14,101 nucleotides of DNA from Gallionella sp. (GCA_025362155.1 JANYHX010000085.1:1-14101); one strand, 5' to 3'; shown: positions 1 to 8,294, counted from the first letter of the stretch. Notes: a model not told the origin generated them from the sequence alone. Translations and numbers: made by a program.

Positions 1-1
1 C

Positions 2-1057
2 GAAGTAACAAAAGGGCGTGGTGCAACATTGCAAATCGAAGGACGCTTCGAGAGCGTGGTGCGCGAGATTGTTGATGATGGCTGGGACACAGCGGATGAA
101 GAATTGCCGCCATTCAGGACGACGGTAACGGAAGAGCATGCAAAGACCATCATTTCGCACAACGAATCGCCGGATTTGCCTTTTTCACAATCCATTAATG
201 CCTATCGCGGCTGCGAGCATGGCTGCATCTATTGTTATGCGCGGCCTTCACACGCCTATGTGAATCTTTCGCCAGGACTGGATTTCGAGCGCAAGTTGTT
301 TGCCAAGCCGGATGCGGCGAAATTGTTGCGCGTGGAATTGGCCAAGCCTTCTTATCAATGTTCGCCTATCGCGCTCGGTTCAAACACCGATCCCTATCAG
401 CCCATCGAACGCGAGTGGAAAATCACGCGGCAGATTTTGGAAGTGCTGGCGGAATACAAGCATCCGGTTTCCATCGTGACCAAGTCTGCACTGGTCGAGC
501 GCGATCTCGATGTGCTTACGCAACTCGCAAGCGACCATCTGGTGCGGGTATTTGTTTCAGTGACGACACTGGATGCAGAATTGGCGCGCAAGATGGAGCC
601 GCGTGCTGCGTCGCCGCGCCGCAGGCTGCAAGCGGTCAAGGCGCTTAACGATGCAGGTGTGCCGTGCGGGGTGATGGCCGCACCCGTGATTCCGTTCCTC
701 ACTGATGCCGAGCTCGAGCATATATTGCAGGCTGCGCATGAACACGGCGCACGCGGTGCAGGCTACGTATTACTGCGCCTTCCTTACGAAGTGAAAGATT
801 TGTTCAAGGACTGGCTCACTGTTCATTATCCGTTGAAGGCGGAACATGTAATGAGTCGGATGCGCGAGATGCGCGGCGGACGGGAGAACGATCCCGAATT
901 CGGCAGCCGTTTCCGTGGTCACGGACTGTTTGCCGACCTGCTGAAGCTGCGCTTCCGCAAGGCTTGTGAACGGTTGGATATGAACCTCGAAAAACATACA
1001 CTGAATACCGAGCTTTTTAAACCGCCCTCTCGGAATGGACAGATGGATTTGTTCTAA
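2..1057 (+). CDS. PA0069/Rv2578c-type radical SAM protein, 5' end outside window
   Basis: Radical SAM enzyme of the PA0069/Rv2578c group, related by annotation to spore photoproduct lyase-like (COG1533) proteins; the substrate is not known. The cluster motif C-x3-C-x2-C is encoded at 212-235 (Cys-Glu-His-Gly-Cys-Ile-Tyr-Cys) and should bind the SAM-cleaving [4Fe-4S] cluster. Downstream come a GSNTDPYQPIE segment and a TIM-barrel-like body, ending in a Phe-rich basic tail. A TTG at 29 could serve as a start, but the frame is open to the window edge. The upstream codons give Lys-Gly-Arg-Gly-Ala, the motif I recall near the N-terminus of this family, so I judge the gene 5'-truncated by the window rather than starting at 29. 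The stop is TAA. The next gene is convergent and only 17 bases away. Family call is confident; function is unknown. Confidence 0.88.
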   Translation, partial: EVTKGRGATLQIEGRFESVVREIVDDGWDTADEELPPFRTTVTEEHAKTIISHNESPDLPFSQSINAYRGCEHGCIYCYARPSHAYVNLSPGLDFERKLFAKPDAAKLLRVELAKPSYQCSPIALGSNTDPYQPIEREWKITRQILEVLAEYKHPVSIVTKSALVERDLDVLTQLASDHLVRVFVSVTTLDAELARKMEPRAASPRRRLQAVKALNDAGVPCGVMAAPVIPFLTDAELEHILQAAHEHGARGAGYVLLRLPYEVKDLFKDWLTVHYPLKAEHVMSRMREMRGGRENDPEFGSRFRGHGLFADLLKLRFRKACERLDMNLEKHTLNTELFKPPSRNGQMDLF

Positions 1058-1074
1058 GTGTAGAAAAAACGTTA

Positions 1075-1863
1075 TCAAGCCGCCTGATCGAATACCCACG
1101 CATCCATTGCCAGCAAGCCATAGGTCATCACTTGGTTCAGATGCATGGCACCTTCGATTTTATTCGCTGCGCCGAGCGCCACAAACAGCGGCAACAAATG
1201 CTCATCGCTAGGGTGATTCTGCACGGCATGCGGCGCGCGGGTACGGTAAGCACTGAGCGCTTCGAGATCGCCCGCATCAATCCGCTCCGCCATCCAGTCA
1301 CGGAACTCTGCCACCCAGGCTGGGATGGCAGCACCGGGCGAATGCTGGAAAACCGCGCGCAGATTATGCGTAATCGACCCGCTGCCGATGATCAGTACAC
1401 CCTGTGCACTTAACGGACGCAATGCGCGGCCCAGCGCAATATGCCAGGCAGGATTTTTTTCGGGTTGCAGTGAAAGTTGCGCGACTGGAATATCAGCTTC
1501 GGGATACATCAAACTGAGCGGCACCCATGCGCCATGATCGAGGCCATGCATCTCATCCAGTTGCACCGGAATATTTGCCTGCTGTAATAAGGATGCTGCG
1601 GCTTGCGCCATTTCCGGCGCACCGGGTGCAGGGTATTGCAGATCGTATAACTCGGCCGGGAAACCGCTGAAGTCATGGATGGTTTCCGGCTGTGCCGCAC
1701 GGCTGACGGTTGGAATGCGTGTTTCCCAATGCGCCGAAATCATCAGGATGGCGGATGGCCTCGGTAATTGTTTGCCCAGTTTGCGCCAGGCCGTGCCAGT
1801 ATCGCCCGGCTCCAGCGGCAAGGTAGGTGCGCCATGGGAAACAAACAAGACAGGCATTTTCAT
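1075..1863 (-). CDS. DODA-type (class III) extradiol ring-cleavage dioxygenase, YgiD-like
   Basis: Metal-dependent dioxygenase of the LigB/YgiD family, 262 aa, the usual length. E. coli YgiD is a zinc-type 4,5-DOPA extradiol dioxygenase; the natural substrate here cannot be read from the sequence. Candidate metal ligands and catalytic His are conserved: H10 in SHGAP, H45 in SAHWE, H166 in GSGSITHN, and H217/H222 in NHPSDEH. H106/H110 lie in the conserved HGLDHGAW motif. No signal peptide or membrane segment, so it should be cytosolic. The start ATG is followed two codons later by another ATG; only a weak GAGCG precedes the first, so M3 remains possible. The gene is divergent from the dihaem peroxidase gene and convergent with the radical SAM gene, so it appears monocistronic. 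Confidence 0.9.
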   Translation of the reverse strand: MKMPVLFVSHGAPTLPLEPGDTGTAWRKLGKQLPRPSAILMISAHWETRIPTVSRAAQPETIHDFSGFPAELYDLQYPAPGAPEMAQAAASLLQQANIPVQLDEMHGLDHGAWVPLSLMYPEADIPVAQLSLQPEKNPAWHIALGRALRPLSAQGVLIIGSGSITHNLRAVFQHSPGAAIPAWVAEFRDWMAERIDAGDLEALSAYRTRAPHAVQNHPSDEHLLPLFVALGAANKIEGAMHLNQVMTYGLLAMDAWVFDQAA

Positions 1864-2010
1864 TTGCGCTCATGCTAGCACTAATTCACACAAGCCATAC
1901 GCGGCCTCGAGCCCTTCGTTACAAATTGCTGTCGTATAAAATGAAGCAGGGAAACATGTTATTGGTTCAGACTGTCAACGAGGTTGTGTAGCTGGACGTT
2001 AAAACAAACG

Positions 2011-2049
2011 TTGTTAAATTGTGTGGATTCTTCATAAAAAATCTATATA
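2011..2049 (+). promoter_or_regulatory. Candidate promoter region of the MauG-like/cupredoxin block
   Basis: The 233 bases between the divergent genes are AT-rich and hold no ORF of note. TTGTTA (2011-2016) or TTGTGT (2019-2024) could act as a -35 element, with TATATA (2044-2049) as the -10. Spacing is 27 or 19 bases, so neither pair is ideal. TATATA is part of the palindrome CTATATAG (2043-2050). A 5-bp inverted repeat, AACAA-ACG-TTGTT, lies at 2003-2015 and overlaps the putative -35, so it could be an operator. This is pattern reading only. Confidence 0.25.
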
Positions 2050-2083
2050 GTAAAACAACGCAAGTTCAAGATAAAAACCTTAT

Positions 2084-2090
2084 GGGGAGG
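2084..2090 (+). promoter_or_regulatory. Strong Shine-Dalgarno of the MauG-like gene
   Basis: GGGGAGG lies 6 bases before the ATG at 2097 and fixes that start; the Met begins a clean signal peptide. Confidence 0.75.
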
Positions 2091-2096
2091 TAAGAG

Positions 2097-3113
2097 ATGA
2101 ATAAGCATTTGAGATGTGTATTTTTGTGTTTCGTACTAAGCACTGCTCTGTCAGCCCATGCTGCTGACAAAAAAGTTGATCCGTATCTGCGCCCAATTCC
2201 AGTACCCTATCCTGCCGATAACATGCCTACGCCCGAGCGAATTGAGCTCGGCAAGATGCTGTTTTTTGATCCTCGATTATCTGGTTCTGAATGGATTAGT
2301 TGTGGTACCTGCCATAATCCGGCACTGGCCTGGACAGACGGGTTACCGGCCATGCTTGGTAATGGCATGGCCAAGGGGCTGCGCAGCACGCCTACTATCC
2401 TGAATACAGCATACAACCAAATGCAATTTTGGGATGGCCGCGCCAAGACATTGGAAGAGCAGGCATTGGGGCCCATCCAGGCACCGGGAGAAATGAATAG
2501 TCAGGACATGGACGACTTGGTGAAGCGCTTAAATACCATTGAGGGTTACCGCAAAACTTTCGATAAAGCCTATCCGAATGAAGGAATTAACCCGCAAACC
2601 ATTGCCAAAGCGATTTCGAGTTTCGAGCGCACAGTGGTTTCAACAGAAGCTCCCTTTGACAAATGGCGCAAGGGCGACAAAAACGCAATCAGTGTATCCG
2701 CGCAGCGTGGGTTTGATCTGTTTACCGGCAAAGCAAATTGCACTGAGTGCCATCAAGGATTTAATTTTGCCGATGATGGATTTCATAACATTGGTTTGCC
2801 GGTAAGTGAAATGGAAGATGTCGGCCGGTTTGCGCACCGCAAGATCAAGGTGAACAAGGGCGCATTCAAAACACCTACCTTACGTGACGTAGCGCTTACC
2901 GCGCCGTACATGCACAATGGCGTATATAAAACTTTGGCCGAAGTTGTGGAACACTATAATAAGGGCGGGGTAAATATGGAAAATCTGGATCCAAATCTGA
3001 AACCTTTACACTTGAATGACCAGGAAAAGGCAGACATTGTGGCGTTTTTACTGAGCCTGACAGGGAAGCCAATGGAAATGACTATCCCGCATTTACCCCC
3101 CATGGATCAATAG
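2097..3113 (+). CDS. MauG-like dihaem c-type cytochrome peroxidase family protein
   Basis: Periplasmic dihaem protein of the CcpA/MauG family, 338 aa. A signal peptide ends near AHA-22. Haem sites are C69-x2-C72-H73 and C215-x2-C218-H219. Active-site residues follow the MauG pattern: W112, Q122, P126 and E132 have the same 10/4/6 spacing as W93, Q103, P107 and E113 of Paracoccus MauG. Classical peroxidases have a distal His in an IGH-type motif after the first haem site; here the motif is LGN (N89). The classical C-terminal axial Met (about 74 residues past the second haem His) aligns with Y287 in VVEHYNKGG, as Tyr replaces Met in MauG. The cupredoxin gene follows 39 bases later and is a plausible electron partner. 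Family is certain; whether it reduces peroxide or modifies a protein, as MauG does, is open. Confidence 0.9.
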   Translation: MNKHLRCVFLCFVLSTALSAHAADKKVDPYLRPIPVPYPADNMPTPERIELGKMLFFDPRLSGSEWISCGTCHNPALAWTDGLPAMLGNGMAKGLRSTPTILNTAYNQMQFWDGRAKTLEEQALGPIQAPGEMNSQDMDDLVKRLNTIEGYRKTFDKAYPNEGINPQTIAKAISSFERTVVSTEAPFDKWRKGDKNAISVSAQRGFDLFTGKANCTECHQGFNFADDGFHNIGLPVSEMEDVGRFAHRKIKVNKGAFKTPTLRDVALTAPYMHNGVYKTLAEVVEHYNKGGVNMENLDPNLKPLHLNDQEKADIVAFLLSLTGKPMEMTIPHLPPMDQ

Positions 3114-3152
3114 ATTTTTATCTTACCATTGCAATTAAAATCGGAGTTAGTG

Positions 3153-3488
3153 ATGAAAAATTTTATGTACTTTATAAGCTCGATATTTACTTTAGCAACT
3201 ATCAGCACCCCGCTTCTGGCCGAGGACGTAGCGACCTATACGGTTGATCAAAAGGACAAAGCATTCAGCAAGAGTTATTTAAAAATCAAGGCCGGTGAAA
3301 CGATAGATTTCAGGAACATGGATCCCTGGATGCATAATGTCTTTTCGTTGTCGGATGTACAGAGTTTTGACTTGGGTTCCTATCCAACACCTCAGGCGAA
3401 GCGGGTCCTATTTGATAAACCAGGTAAGATTGATGTCGAATGCGCCATTCATCCGCAGATGCATATGGTGGTGGAGGTTGTAAAGTAA
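3153..3488 (+). CDS. Amicyanin/plastocyanin-like type 1 copper protein, periplasmic
   Basis: Small blue copper (cupredoxin) protein, 111 aa, expected to shuttle electrons in the periplasm. A signal peptide covers residues 1-23 (cleavage after LLA). Type 1 copper ligands are visible as H61 in MHNVF, then C97-x2-H100-x2-M103 in ECAIHPQM. The Cys-His-Met spacing is that of amicyanin (C92, H95, M98), and the length is also similar. The frame is open upstream to a TTG at 3129, but ATG 3153 is preferred: GGAG (3143-3146) lies 6 bases before it and the signal peptide then begins normally. It sits directly behind the MauG-like gene, so it probably donates electrons to, or accepts them from, that enzyme. 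Copper type is read from motif only; amicyanin versus pseudoazurin-like cannot be settled here. Confidence 0.87.
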   Translation: MKNFMYFISSIFTLATISTPLLAEDVATYTVDQKDKAFSKSYLKIKAGETIDFRNMDPWMHNVFSLSDVQSFDLGSYPTPQAKRVLFDKPGKIDVECAIHPQMHMVVEVVK

Positions 3489-3533
3489 CACGATGGTCTT
3501 CGCGGTATTTGCCCAACGTAATGATCGCTTGCA

Positions 3534-5210
3534 ATGTTTAAACATTTAAGCATTAAATTCCGTTTAATCTTTGTCCTTGCATTCCTGTCACTGGGAGTGT
3601 TGGGAATTGGTGCAATGGGTCTGGTTGGCATTAGCAAGACTAATGAAGGTTTGCGAGATGTTGCTATTCCGCTGGGGCAAATGAAGCAGATTGAATTGTT
3701 ATTACAACAAGACCGTTTCTCTACGACCATCTTCCTGGCTGCCCCTACCCCTGAGGTCATTAGCAACAACAGCGCTCGCATCGAAAATAATATTGCCGAA
3801 GTAGCCACGATTTTTAAAGCCTACATGGCAACTGATTTGGTTCCGGAAGAGAGAGAGTTGGCGGAAAAGTTTGCCCAGGATAACAGCCAGTTCGTTACCG
3901 AAGGTTTGAAACCAGTCATGGAAGCGTGGCGTACCGGTGAATTCAGGGTGGCAAACGGCATCATCGCGAATAAAATCAGTGCTCTTTATCGCCCGATTTC
4001 GATGGAGATAGATAAGCTCAGCGAACTGCAAATGACGATTGCAAGCCAAAAATATGAGCAGGCACAGCAGCGCTACAGGACGATGCGAAATATTTTTGTG
4101 GTTGCGATAAGTTTAGGCTTGGGAACGGCAATATGGATGGGTTTTGCACTTATCCGCGCCATCGTCCGTCCACTTCACTATGCGGTAACGGTCGCCCATG
4201 CGGTGGCCGCCGGCAATTTGACCAGCCAAATTAAATTCATCGTCGAGGATGAGGCAGGCCGGTTAATGCAAGCGCTGAAAGACATGAATGACAATCTGGT
4301 TAATCTGGTAGGAGATGTGCGTGCCAGCGCGGATATTATCTCCGCCGCAACCAAAGAAATCGCCACCGGCGACACCGACCTTTCGCAACGCACCGAAGAA
4401 CAGGCCAGCAGTTTGCAAGAAACTGCCTCTACCATGGAGGAACTCACCGCCACCGTCAAGCAGAACGCCGAGAACGCCAACCAAGCCAATCAGCTTGGGA
4501 TGGGCGCACGCACGGTGGCGATGAAAGGTGGTGAAGTAGTAAGTAAGGTGATTACCACCATGTCCTCAATCAATGCGTCTTCGAAAAGAATTGTGGACAT
4601 CATTAGCGTAATTGAGGGCATTGCGTTCCAGACCAATATCCTTGCGCTGAATGCGGCAGTAGAAGCAGCGCGTGCTGGAGAGCATGGCCGGGGTTTTGCC
4701 GTAGTGGCAAGCGAAGTCCGCATTTTGGCACAACGCAGTGCCGCCGCGGCCAAAGAAATAAAGCAGCTGATTGATGACTCTGTAGACCAAGTGACTGGCG
4801 GCACCAAACTGGTTGGCGAAGCCGGGAAAACTATGGAGGAAATCGTAACTGCCGTAAAAAGTGTTACCGATATTATGGCAAAAATACTGTCCGCCTCAGT
4901 GGAACAAAGTGCCGGAATAGATCAGGTGAACGATGCACTCGTCCAGATGAACGAAGCTACCCAGCAGAACGCGGCATTGGTAGAGCTCGTGGCTTCCGCA
5001 GCAGAATCAATGGAGGAGGAGGCAGGAAAATTAACCCAGGCAGTAAGCCGATTCAACCTGGGCGGAGAAAGCACGAGCCAGCCCCAATTACGCTTTCCCA
5101 CGTTGTCTGGTCAACCACTACCCATGCGCAAATCCTCGATGTCCAAACCCAGTGGCAACCATAAAAGTTCCCCAAGAAGAATTGAAAAAGGTGAATGGGA
5201 AGAGTTTTGA
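3534..5210 (+). CDS. Methyl-accepting chemotaxis protein, Tar-type topology with C-terminal xWxxF tail
   Basis: Transmembrane chemoreceptor, 558 aa. TM1 is about residues 11-32. A periplasmic, mostly helical domain of about 150 residues follows, consistent with a four-helix-bundle sensor. TM2 is about 187-207, a HAMP domain about 208-260, and the cytoplasmic signalling coiled coil about 265-510. The hairpin tip that contacts CheA/CheW is intact (E361-G-I-A-F-Q-T-N368, followed by [22 protein letters not shown]). After a Ser/Pro/Lys-rich linker the protein ends in EWEEF (554-558), which fits the xWxxF pentapeptide by which high-abundance receptors tether CheR/CheB. No good Shine-Dalgarno precedes the ATG, which lies 45 bases after the cupredoxin stop. 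The signal is unknown; the context suggests a redox-related one. No che genes are in the window. Confidence 0.95.
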   Translation: MFKHLSIKFRLIFVLAFLSLGVLGIGAMGLVGISKTNEGLRDVAIPLGQMKQIELLLQQDRFSTTIFLAAPTPEVISNNSARIENNIAEVATIFKAYMATDLVPEERELAEKFAQDNSQFVTEGLKPVMEAWRTGEFRVANGIIANKISALYRPISMEIDKLSELQMTIASQKYEQAQQRYRTMRNIFVVAISLGLGTAIWMGFALIRAIVRPLHYAVTVAHAVAAGNLTSQIKFIVEDEAGRLMQALKDMNDNLVNLVGDVRASADIISAATKEIATGDTDLSQRTEEQASSLQETASTMEELTATVKQNAENANQANQLGMGARTVAMKGGEVVSKVITTMSSINASSKRIVDIISVIEGIAFQTNILALNAAVEAARAGEHGRGFAVVASEVRILAQRSAAAAKEIKQLIDDSVDQVTGGTKLVGEAGKTMEEIVTAVKSVTDIMAKILSASVEQSAGIDQVNDALVQMNEATQQNAALVELVASAAESMEEEAGKLTQAVSRFNLGGESTSQPQLRFPTLSGQPLPMRKSSMSKPSGNHKSSPRRIEKGEWEEF

Positions 5211-5274
5211 TATGAGCCTATACAGGGTAACAGCAAGGCAGAAAGCATAGTCAGGCTACCTGCATCATCTTCTC

Positions 5275-5290
5275 ATTCCAAAAATGGAAT
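5275..5290 (+). repeat. 6-bp inverted repeat with 4-base loop
   Basis: ATTCCA-AAAA-TGGAAT is a perfect inverted repeat in the 103-base gap between the chemoreceptor and GGDEF-EAL genes. It spans an in-frame ATG (5284) that I consider less likely than ATG 5314. The stem is AT-rich and lacks a following T-run, so it is not a convincing terminator. It may be an operator or chance. Confidence 0.4.
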
Positions 5291-5313
5291 TTGTACCAAC
5301 ACAAAGGGCGCAC

Positions 5314-7227
5314 ATGAATACCAACCATACCCTGACGAAAATCGTCATCATCGTCGCGGGGATTATTTCTTCAATTGTTTTCATAGCAATTCCAGTTGGT
5401 TATTTTTCGGTAGGGTATCGTTACGAATCTGCGGCATTGCAAGCTGAGGCCAATCGTAGTGCTAATAGCATTTCTGAAATTATTGATGCTAATCCGGACT
5501 CATGGCGTTTAAACAAACGTCTTCTGGTCGTCACGCTGATTTTAAACGCATCGTTTACAGCAACACACCGCAATCACATCAGGGATGAGCAGGGCAATAG
5601 CGTTGCCTTTATACCAGTTGATCTGGATTGGCCGGTTTTAGCTCGCACTGCGGTGTTAAGTCAGGGTAATAAAATTGCCGGCGAAGTGGAGGTCGCGAAA
5701 AGTTTGCGCCCACTCTTAATTGCCACTGGCGTCGCCACTCTAATTAGTTTTCTATTGGCGTTGATAATTTACTTGGCCCTTAAGGTATTGCCCTTGCGTG
5801 CGTTGACACGTGTGATCAAGAATCTCGATGAAACGCAAGAATTGTTACGGGCAGAAATACAAGCTAAAGAGCAGGCATTAGTAGAAGCACAGGATATTGG
5901 CAGTGCAATGCGCCACCAGGCAATGCATGATGGCCTCACCAATTTGCCTAACAGGATTTTGCTGCATGATCGACTGAAGCAGGCCATTTTGATTAGTGTC
6001 CGGGAAAAGAAAATACTGGCGCTGATCATGATGGATCTTGACCAATTCAAAAGTATCAATGACACACTCGGGCATCATATCGGCGATATGGTATTGCAGC
6101 AGATAGCCATGCGCTTGCAACAGGTATTGCGTGGTTCAGACACGGTGGCGCGGTTGGGTGGAGATGAATTTGCAATTTTGCTGACCGCAATCAGCGCGCG
6201 GGAGGGCGTCATCATCGCAGCGCAAAAAATTCTGGAGACCATTCGGCTGTCATTGGAGATTGAGGGACATATACTGCACATCGGTGCCAGTCTTGGTGTT
6301 GTATTGTTTCCGGAACATGGTAACAGTCCTGAAATCCTGATGCGCAGTGCCGATGTGGCGATGTATAGCGCAAAGCGCGCCAAAAGCGGCTTTGCGATTT
6401 ATGATGCCAAGCAGGATATGCAAAATACACAACTTGCTTATCTGCAGAGAGACTTGCAAACTGCTGTTGAGGAAAATCAGTTTATACTTCATTACCAGCC
6501 TAAAATTGATCTCACCAGCAATCGTATTTGCGGCGTAGAAGCCTTGATACGGTGGCAACATCCCACAGCAGGACTGATTTTTCCGGATACCTTTATTCCT
6601 GTGGCAGAACAAAATGGTTTAATCAAACCCTTGACCCGCACTGTGCTCAAAATGGCTTTACAGCAATTAACAGAATGGCAGCACAAGGGACGCGCGTTTC
6701 CGGTTGCAATCAACATTTCCGCGATCAATTTGCAGGACCCTTCATTTCCGGAACAGGTTCTACAAATTATGCGTGATTTTCCAGTTTCACCGACCCTGCT
6801 CGAAATGGAAATTACCGAAACCGCTTTAATGCAAGATCCACTGCGTGCCATCGAAACGGTCAAAAAATTATGTGATATAGGCATTGTCATTTCCATAGAC
6901 GATTTCGGTACCGGTTATTCTTCAATGGCATACCTCAAAAAACTGGTGGTGGCAAAAATCAAGATCGATAAGTCCTTTGTACTCGACATGATTAAAAATA
7001 AAAATGACAATGTGATTGTCCGCTCCACCATTGACCTGGCCCATAATCTGGGTTTAACCGTAGTCGCCGAAGGTGTTGAAACCGCGGATGCATTAGAGCA
7101 GCTAAGAACGCTGGGATGTGATATTGCGCAGGGCTATCATATAGGTCGTCCGGTTTCCGCCGATAAACTGGACGAATGGCTGGAGGAATCAAATTTCGGT
7201 ACCGCTCAATATGAGGCACCTTTATAA
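5314..7227 (+). CDS. Membrane-bound GGDEF-EAL cyclic-di-GMP enzyme
   Basis: Two-domain cyclic-di-GMP protein, 637 aa. TM1 is about residues 10-31, a periplasmic region of about 100 residues follows with no domain I recognise, and TM2 is about 134-156. A short helical linker leads to GGDEF (G282-G-D-E-F286) with DLDQFKSINDTLGH intact and an RxxD inhibitory site (RGSD) five residues before it. The EAL domain has E409-A-L411, ITET, D529-D530-F-G-T-G, KIDKSF, VAEGVET and a QGYHIGRP tail, so all catalytic motifs look complete. Both synthesis and hydrolysis are possible; the net activity cannot be read. The start is placed at 5314 because AAAGGG (5303-5308) precedes it; ATG 5284 would add ten residues without a Shine-Dalgarno. 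Its TAA shares one base with the ATG of the next gene. Confidence 0.94.
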   Translation: MNTNHTLTKIVIIVAGIISSIVFIAIPVGYFSVGYRYESAALQAEANRSANSISEIIDANPDSWRLNKRLLVVTLILNASFTATHRNHIRDEQGNSVAFIPVDLDWPVLARTAVLSQGNKIAGEVEVAKSLRPLLIATGVATLISFLLALIIYLALKVLPLRALTRVIKNLDETQELLRAEIQAKEQALVEAQDIGSAMRHQAMHDGLTNLPNRILLHDRLKQAILISVREKKILALIMMDLDQFKSINDTLGHHIGDMVLQQIAMRLQQVLRGSDTVARLGGDEFAILLTAISAREGVIIAAQKILETIRLSLEIEGHILHIGASLGVVLFPEHGNSPEILMRSADVAMYSAKRAKSGFAIYDAKQDMQNTQLAYLQRDLQTAVEENQFILHYQPKIDLTSNRICGVEALIRWQHPTAGLIFPDTFIPVAEQNGLIKPLTRTVLKMALQQLTEWQHKGRAFPVAINISAINLQDPSFPEQVLQIMRDFPVSPTLLEMEITETALMQDPLRAIETVKKLCDIGIVISIDDFGTGYSSMAYLKKLVVAKIKIDKSFVLDMIKNKNDNVIVRSTIDLAHNLGLTVVAEGVETADALEQLRTLGCDIAQGYHIGRPVSADKLDEWLEESNFGTAQYEAPL

Positions 7228-8294
7228 TGAAAGGGAAGATTACTTTTTATAAAGAGCTGTGCCTATTGACCTACAGAAACAAAAGGAGACAAACCAGGAA
7301 ATATTTGATCTGTTGTCTTTTGCTGGTTATTCCCGGTTTAATAAAGGTTGCGATTGCCGAAGACCAGCAAGCCGAATTGCGTAAACAGGCACTGACCGTA
7401 TTTACCTCGTTACGTGCTGACACTATTGCGCCACAGGGGTCGTCATTAGCCCAAATTTCTTTGGGTCGGGTCCTTTTTTTTGATAAGCGTATCTCGGCTA
7501 GCGGCAAAATCAGCTGCGCAATATGCCACCAACCTGAATTTTACGGATCAATGGATACCTCTCTGGATGCAGGTAACCCTGCTCCATCACGCAATGTTCA
7601 AACCGTGTTGAACGCCTCGTTAAACTTTGCGAATAACTGGTATGGCGATCAGACCAGCGTGGAGAACCAGGCGCTGACTTCTCTGGTTTCTGAATCCGGG
7701 TTGGGGCACGCAAGCCAAGCGAGCGCCATTGCAAAGATTAAGGCCATACCCACATATCGAAAACTTTTTTCAGCAGCGTTCCCCAATAATCCTGATCCGG
7801 TCACTCCCCAAAATTGGGCTGTGGCGATCGGCGCATTTGAGCGCACGTTAATCACGCCCTCACCTTTCGATGACTATCTTGCAGGTGACGATCAAGCCAT
7901 TTCCGTTGAGGCCAAAATAGGGCTCAGCAGATTTATGGGCATCGGTTGCATTGCGTGCCACAATGGTGTCGGGATTGGCGGCGGTAGTTACCAAAAATTC
8001 GGCATATGGGAAGATTATTGGCGCGTCACAAGCAGCGGCCAGATTGATAAAGGCAGGTTTAATCTGACCCACGATGAAAATGATCTTTATGTGTTCCGCG
8101 TGGCCGATCTCAGAAATGTCAAAATGACTCCTCCTTATTTTCATGACGGATCAGTACAGACTCTGCCACAAGCTGTGCGCATTATGGGAAGGATACAGCT
8201 AAGGAAAACGCTGTCGGATGAAGATGTGAAATATATCGTGGCTTTTTTGGGCACGTTAACAGGAAAGTTGCCGGATATTTTTTCACCGCCTTAA
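7227..8294 (+). CDS. Divergent dihaem cytochrome c peroxidase-like protein
   Basis: Second CcpA/MauG-family dihaem protein, 355 aa. A long basic N-region (to about residue 26) precedes a hydrophobic core ending at AIA-44, so it is exported. Haem sites are C97-x2-C100-H101 and C241-x2-C244-H245. M320, 75 residues after H245 in VRIMGRIQL, matches the axial Met of the high-potential haem of classical peroxidases, unlike the Tyr of the first dihaem protein in this window. W138 and Q148 keep active-site spacing, but the Pro and catalytic Glu positions hold S152 and G158, with E156 nearby. WYGD also replaces the family's FWDGR. It may be a weak or altered peroxidase, or an electron-transfer protein. 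The ATG overlaps the preceding TAA (TAATG), suggesting translational coupling to the GGDEF-EAL gene. AAGGAG at 7283-7288 has no suitable start codon behind it. Confidence 0.87.
   Translation: MKGKITFYKELCLLTYRNKRRQTRKYLICCLLLVIPGLIKVAIAEDQQAELRKQALTVFTSLRADTIAPQGSSLAQISLGRVLFFDKRISASGKISCAICHQPEFYGSMDTSLDAGNPAPSRNVQTVLNASLNFANNWYGDQTSVENQALTSLVSESGLGHASQASAIAKIKAIPTYRKLFSAAFPNNPDPVTPQNWAVAIGAFERTLITPSPFDDYLAGDDQAISVEAKIGLSRFMGIGCIACHNGVGIGGGSYQKFGIWEDYWRVTSSGQIDKGRFNLTHDENDLYVFRVADLRNVKMTPPYFHDGSVQTLPQAVRIMGRIQLRKTLSDEDVKYIVAFLGTLTGKLPDIFSPP

Noticed and set aside
29..31. TTG as the true start of the radical SAM gene
   Set aside because: The frame stays open to the window edge and the upstream codons encode Lys-Gly-Arg-Gly-Ala, which looks like the family N-terminus.
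1058..1074. Bidirectional terminator between the convergent radical SAM and dioxygenase genes
   Set aside because: The 17 bases hold an A-run but no GC-rich stem on either strand.
4178..4489. Minus-strand open frames of about 100 codons inside the chemoreceptor gene
   Set aside because: They are antisense to a well-conserved HAMP/signalling region and have no recognisable protein features; the same holds for other long antisense frames in the window.
4320..4500. Possible gene conversion in the chemoreceptor, suggested by a local rise in GC
   Set aside because: The stretch encodes a strongly conserved part of the signalling domain, so composition alone is not evidence of exchange without paralogues to compare.
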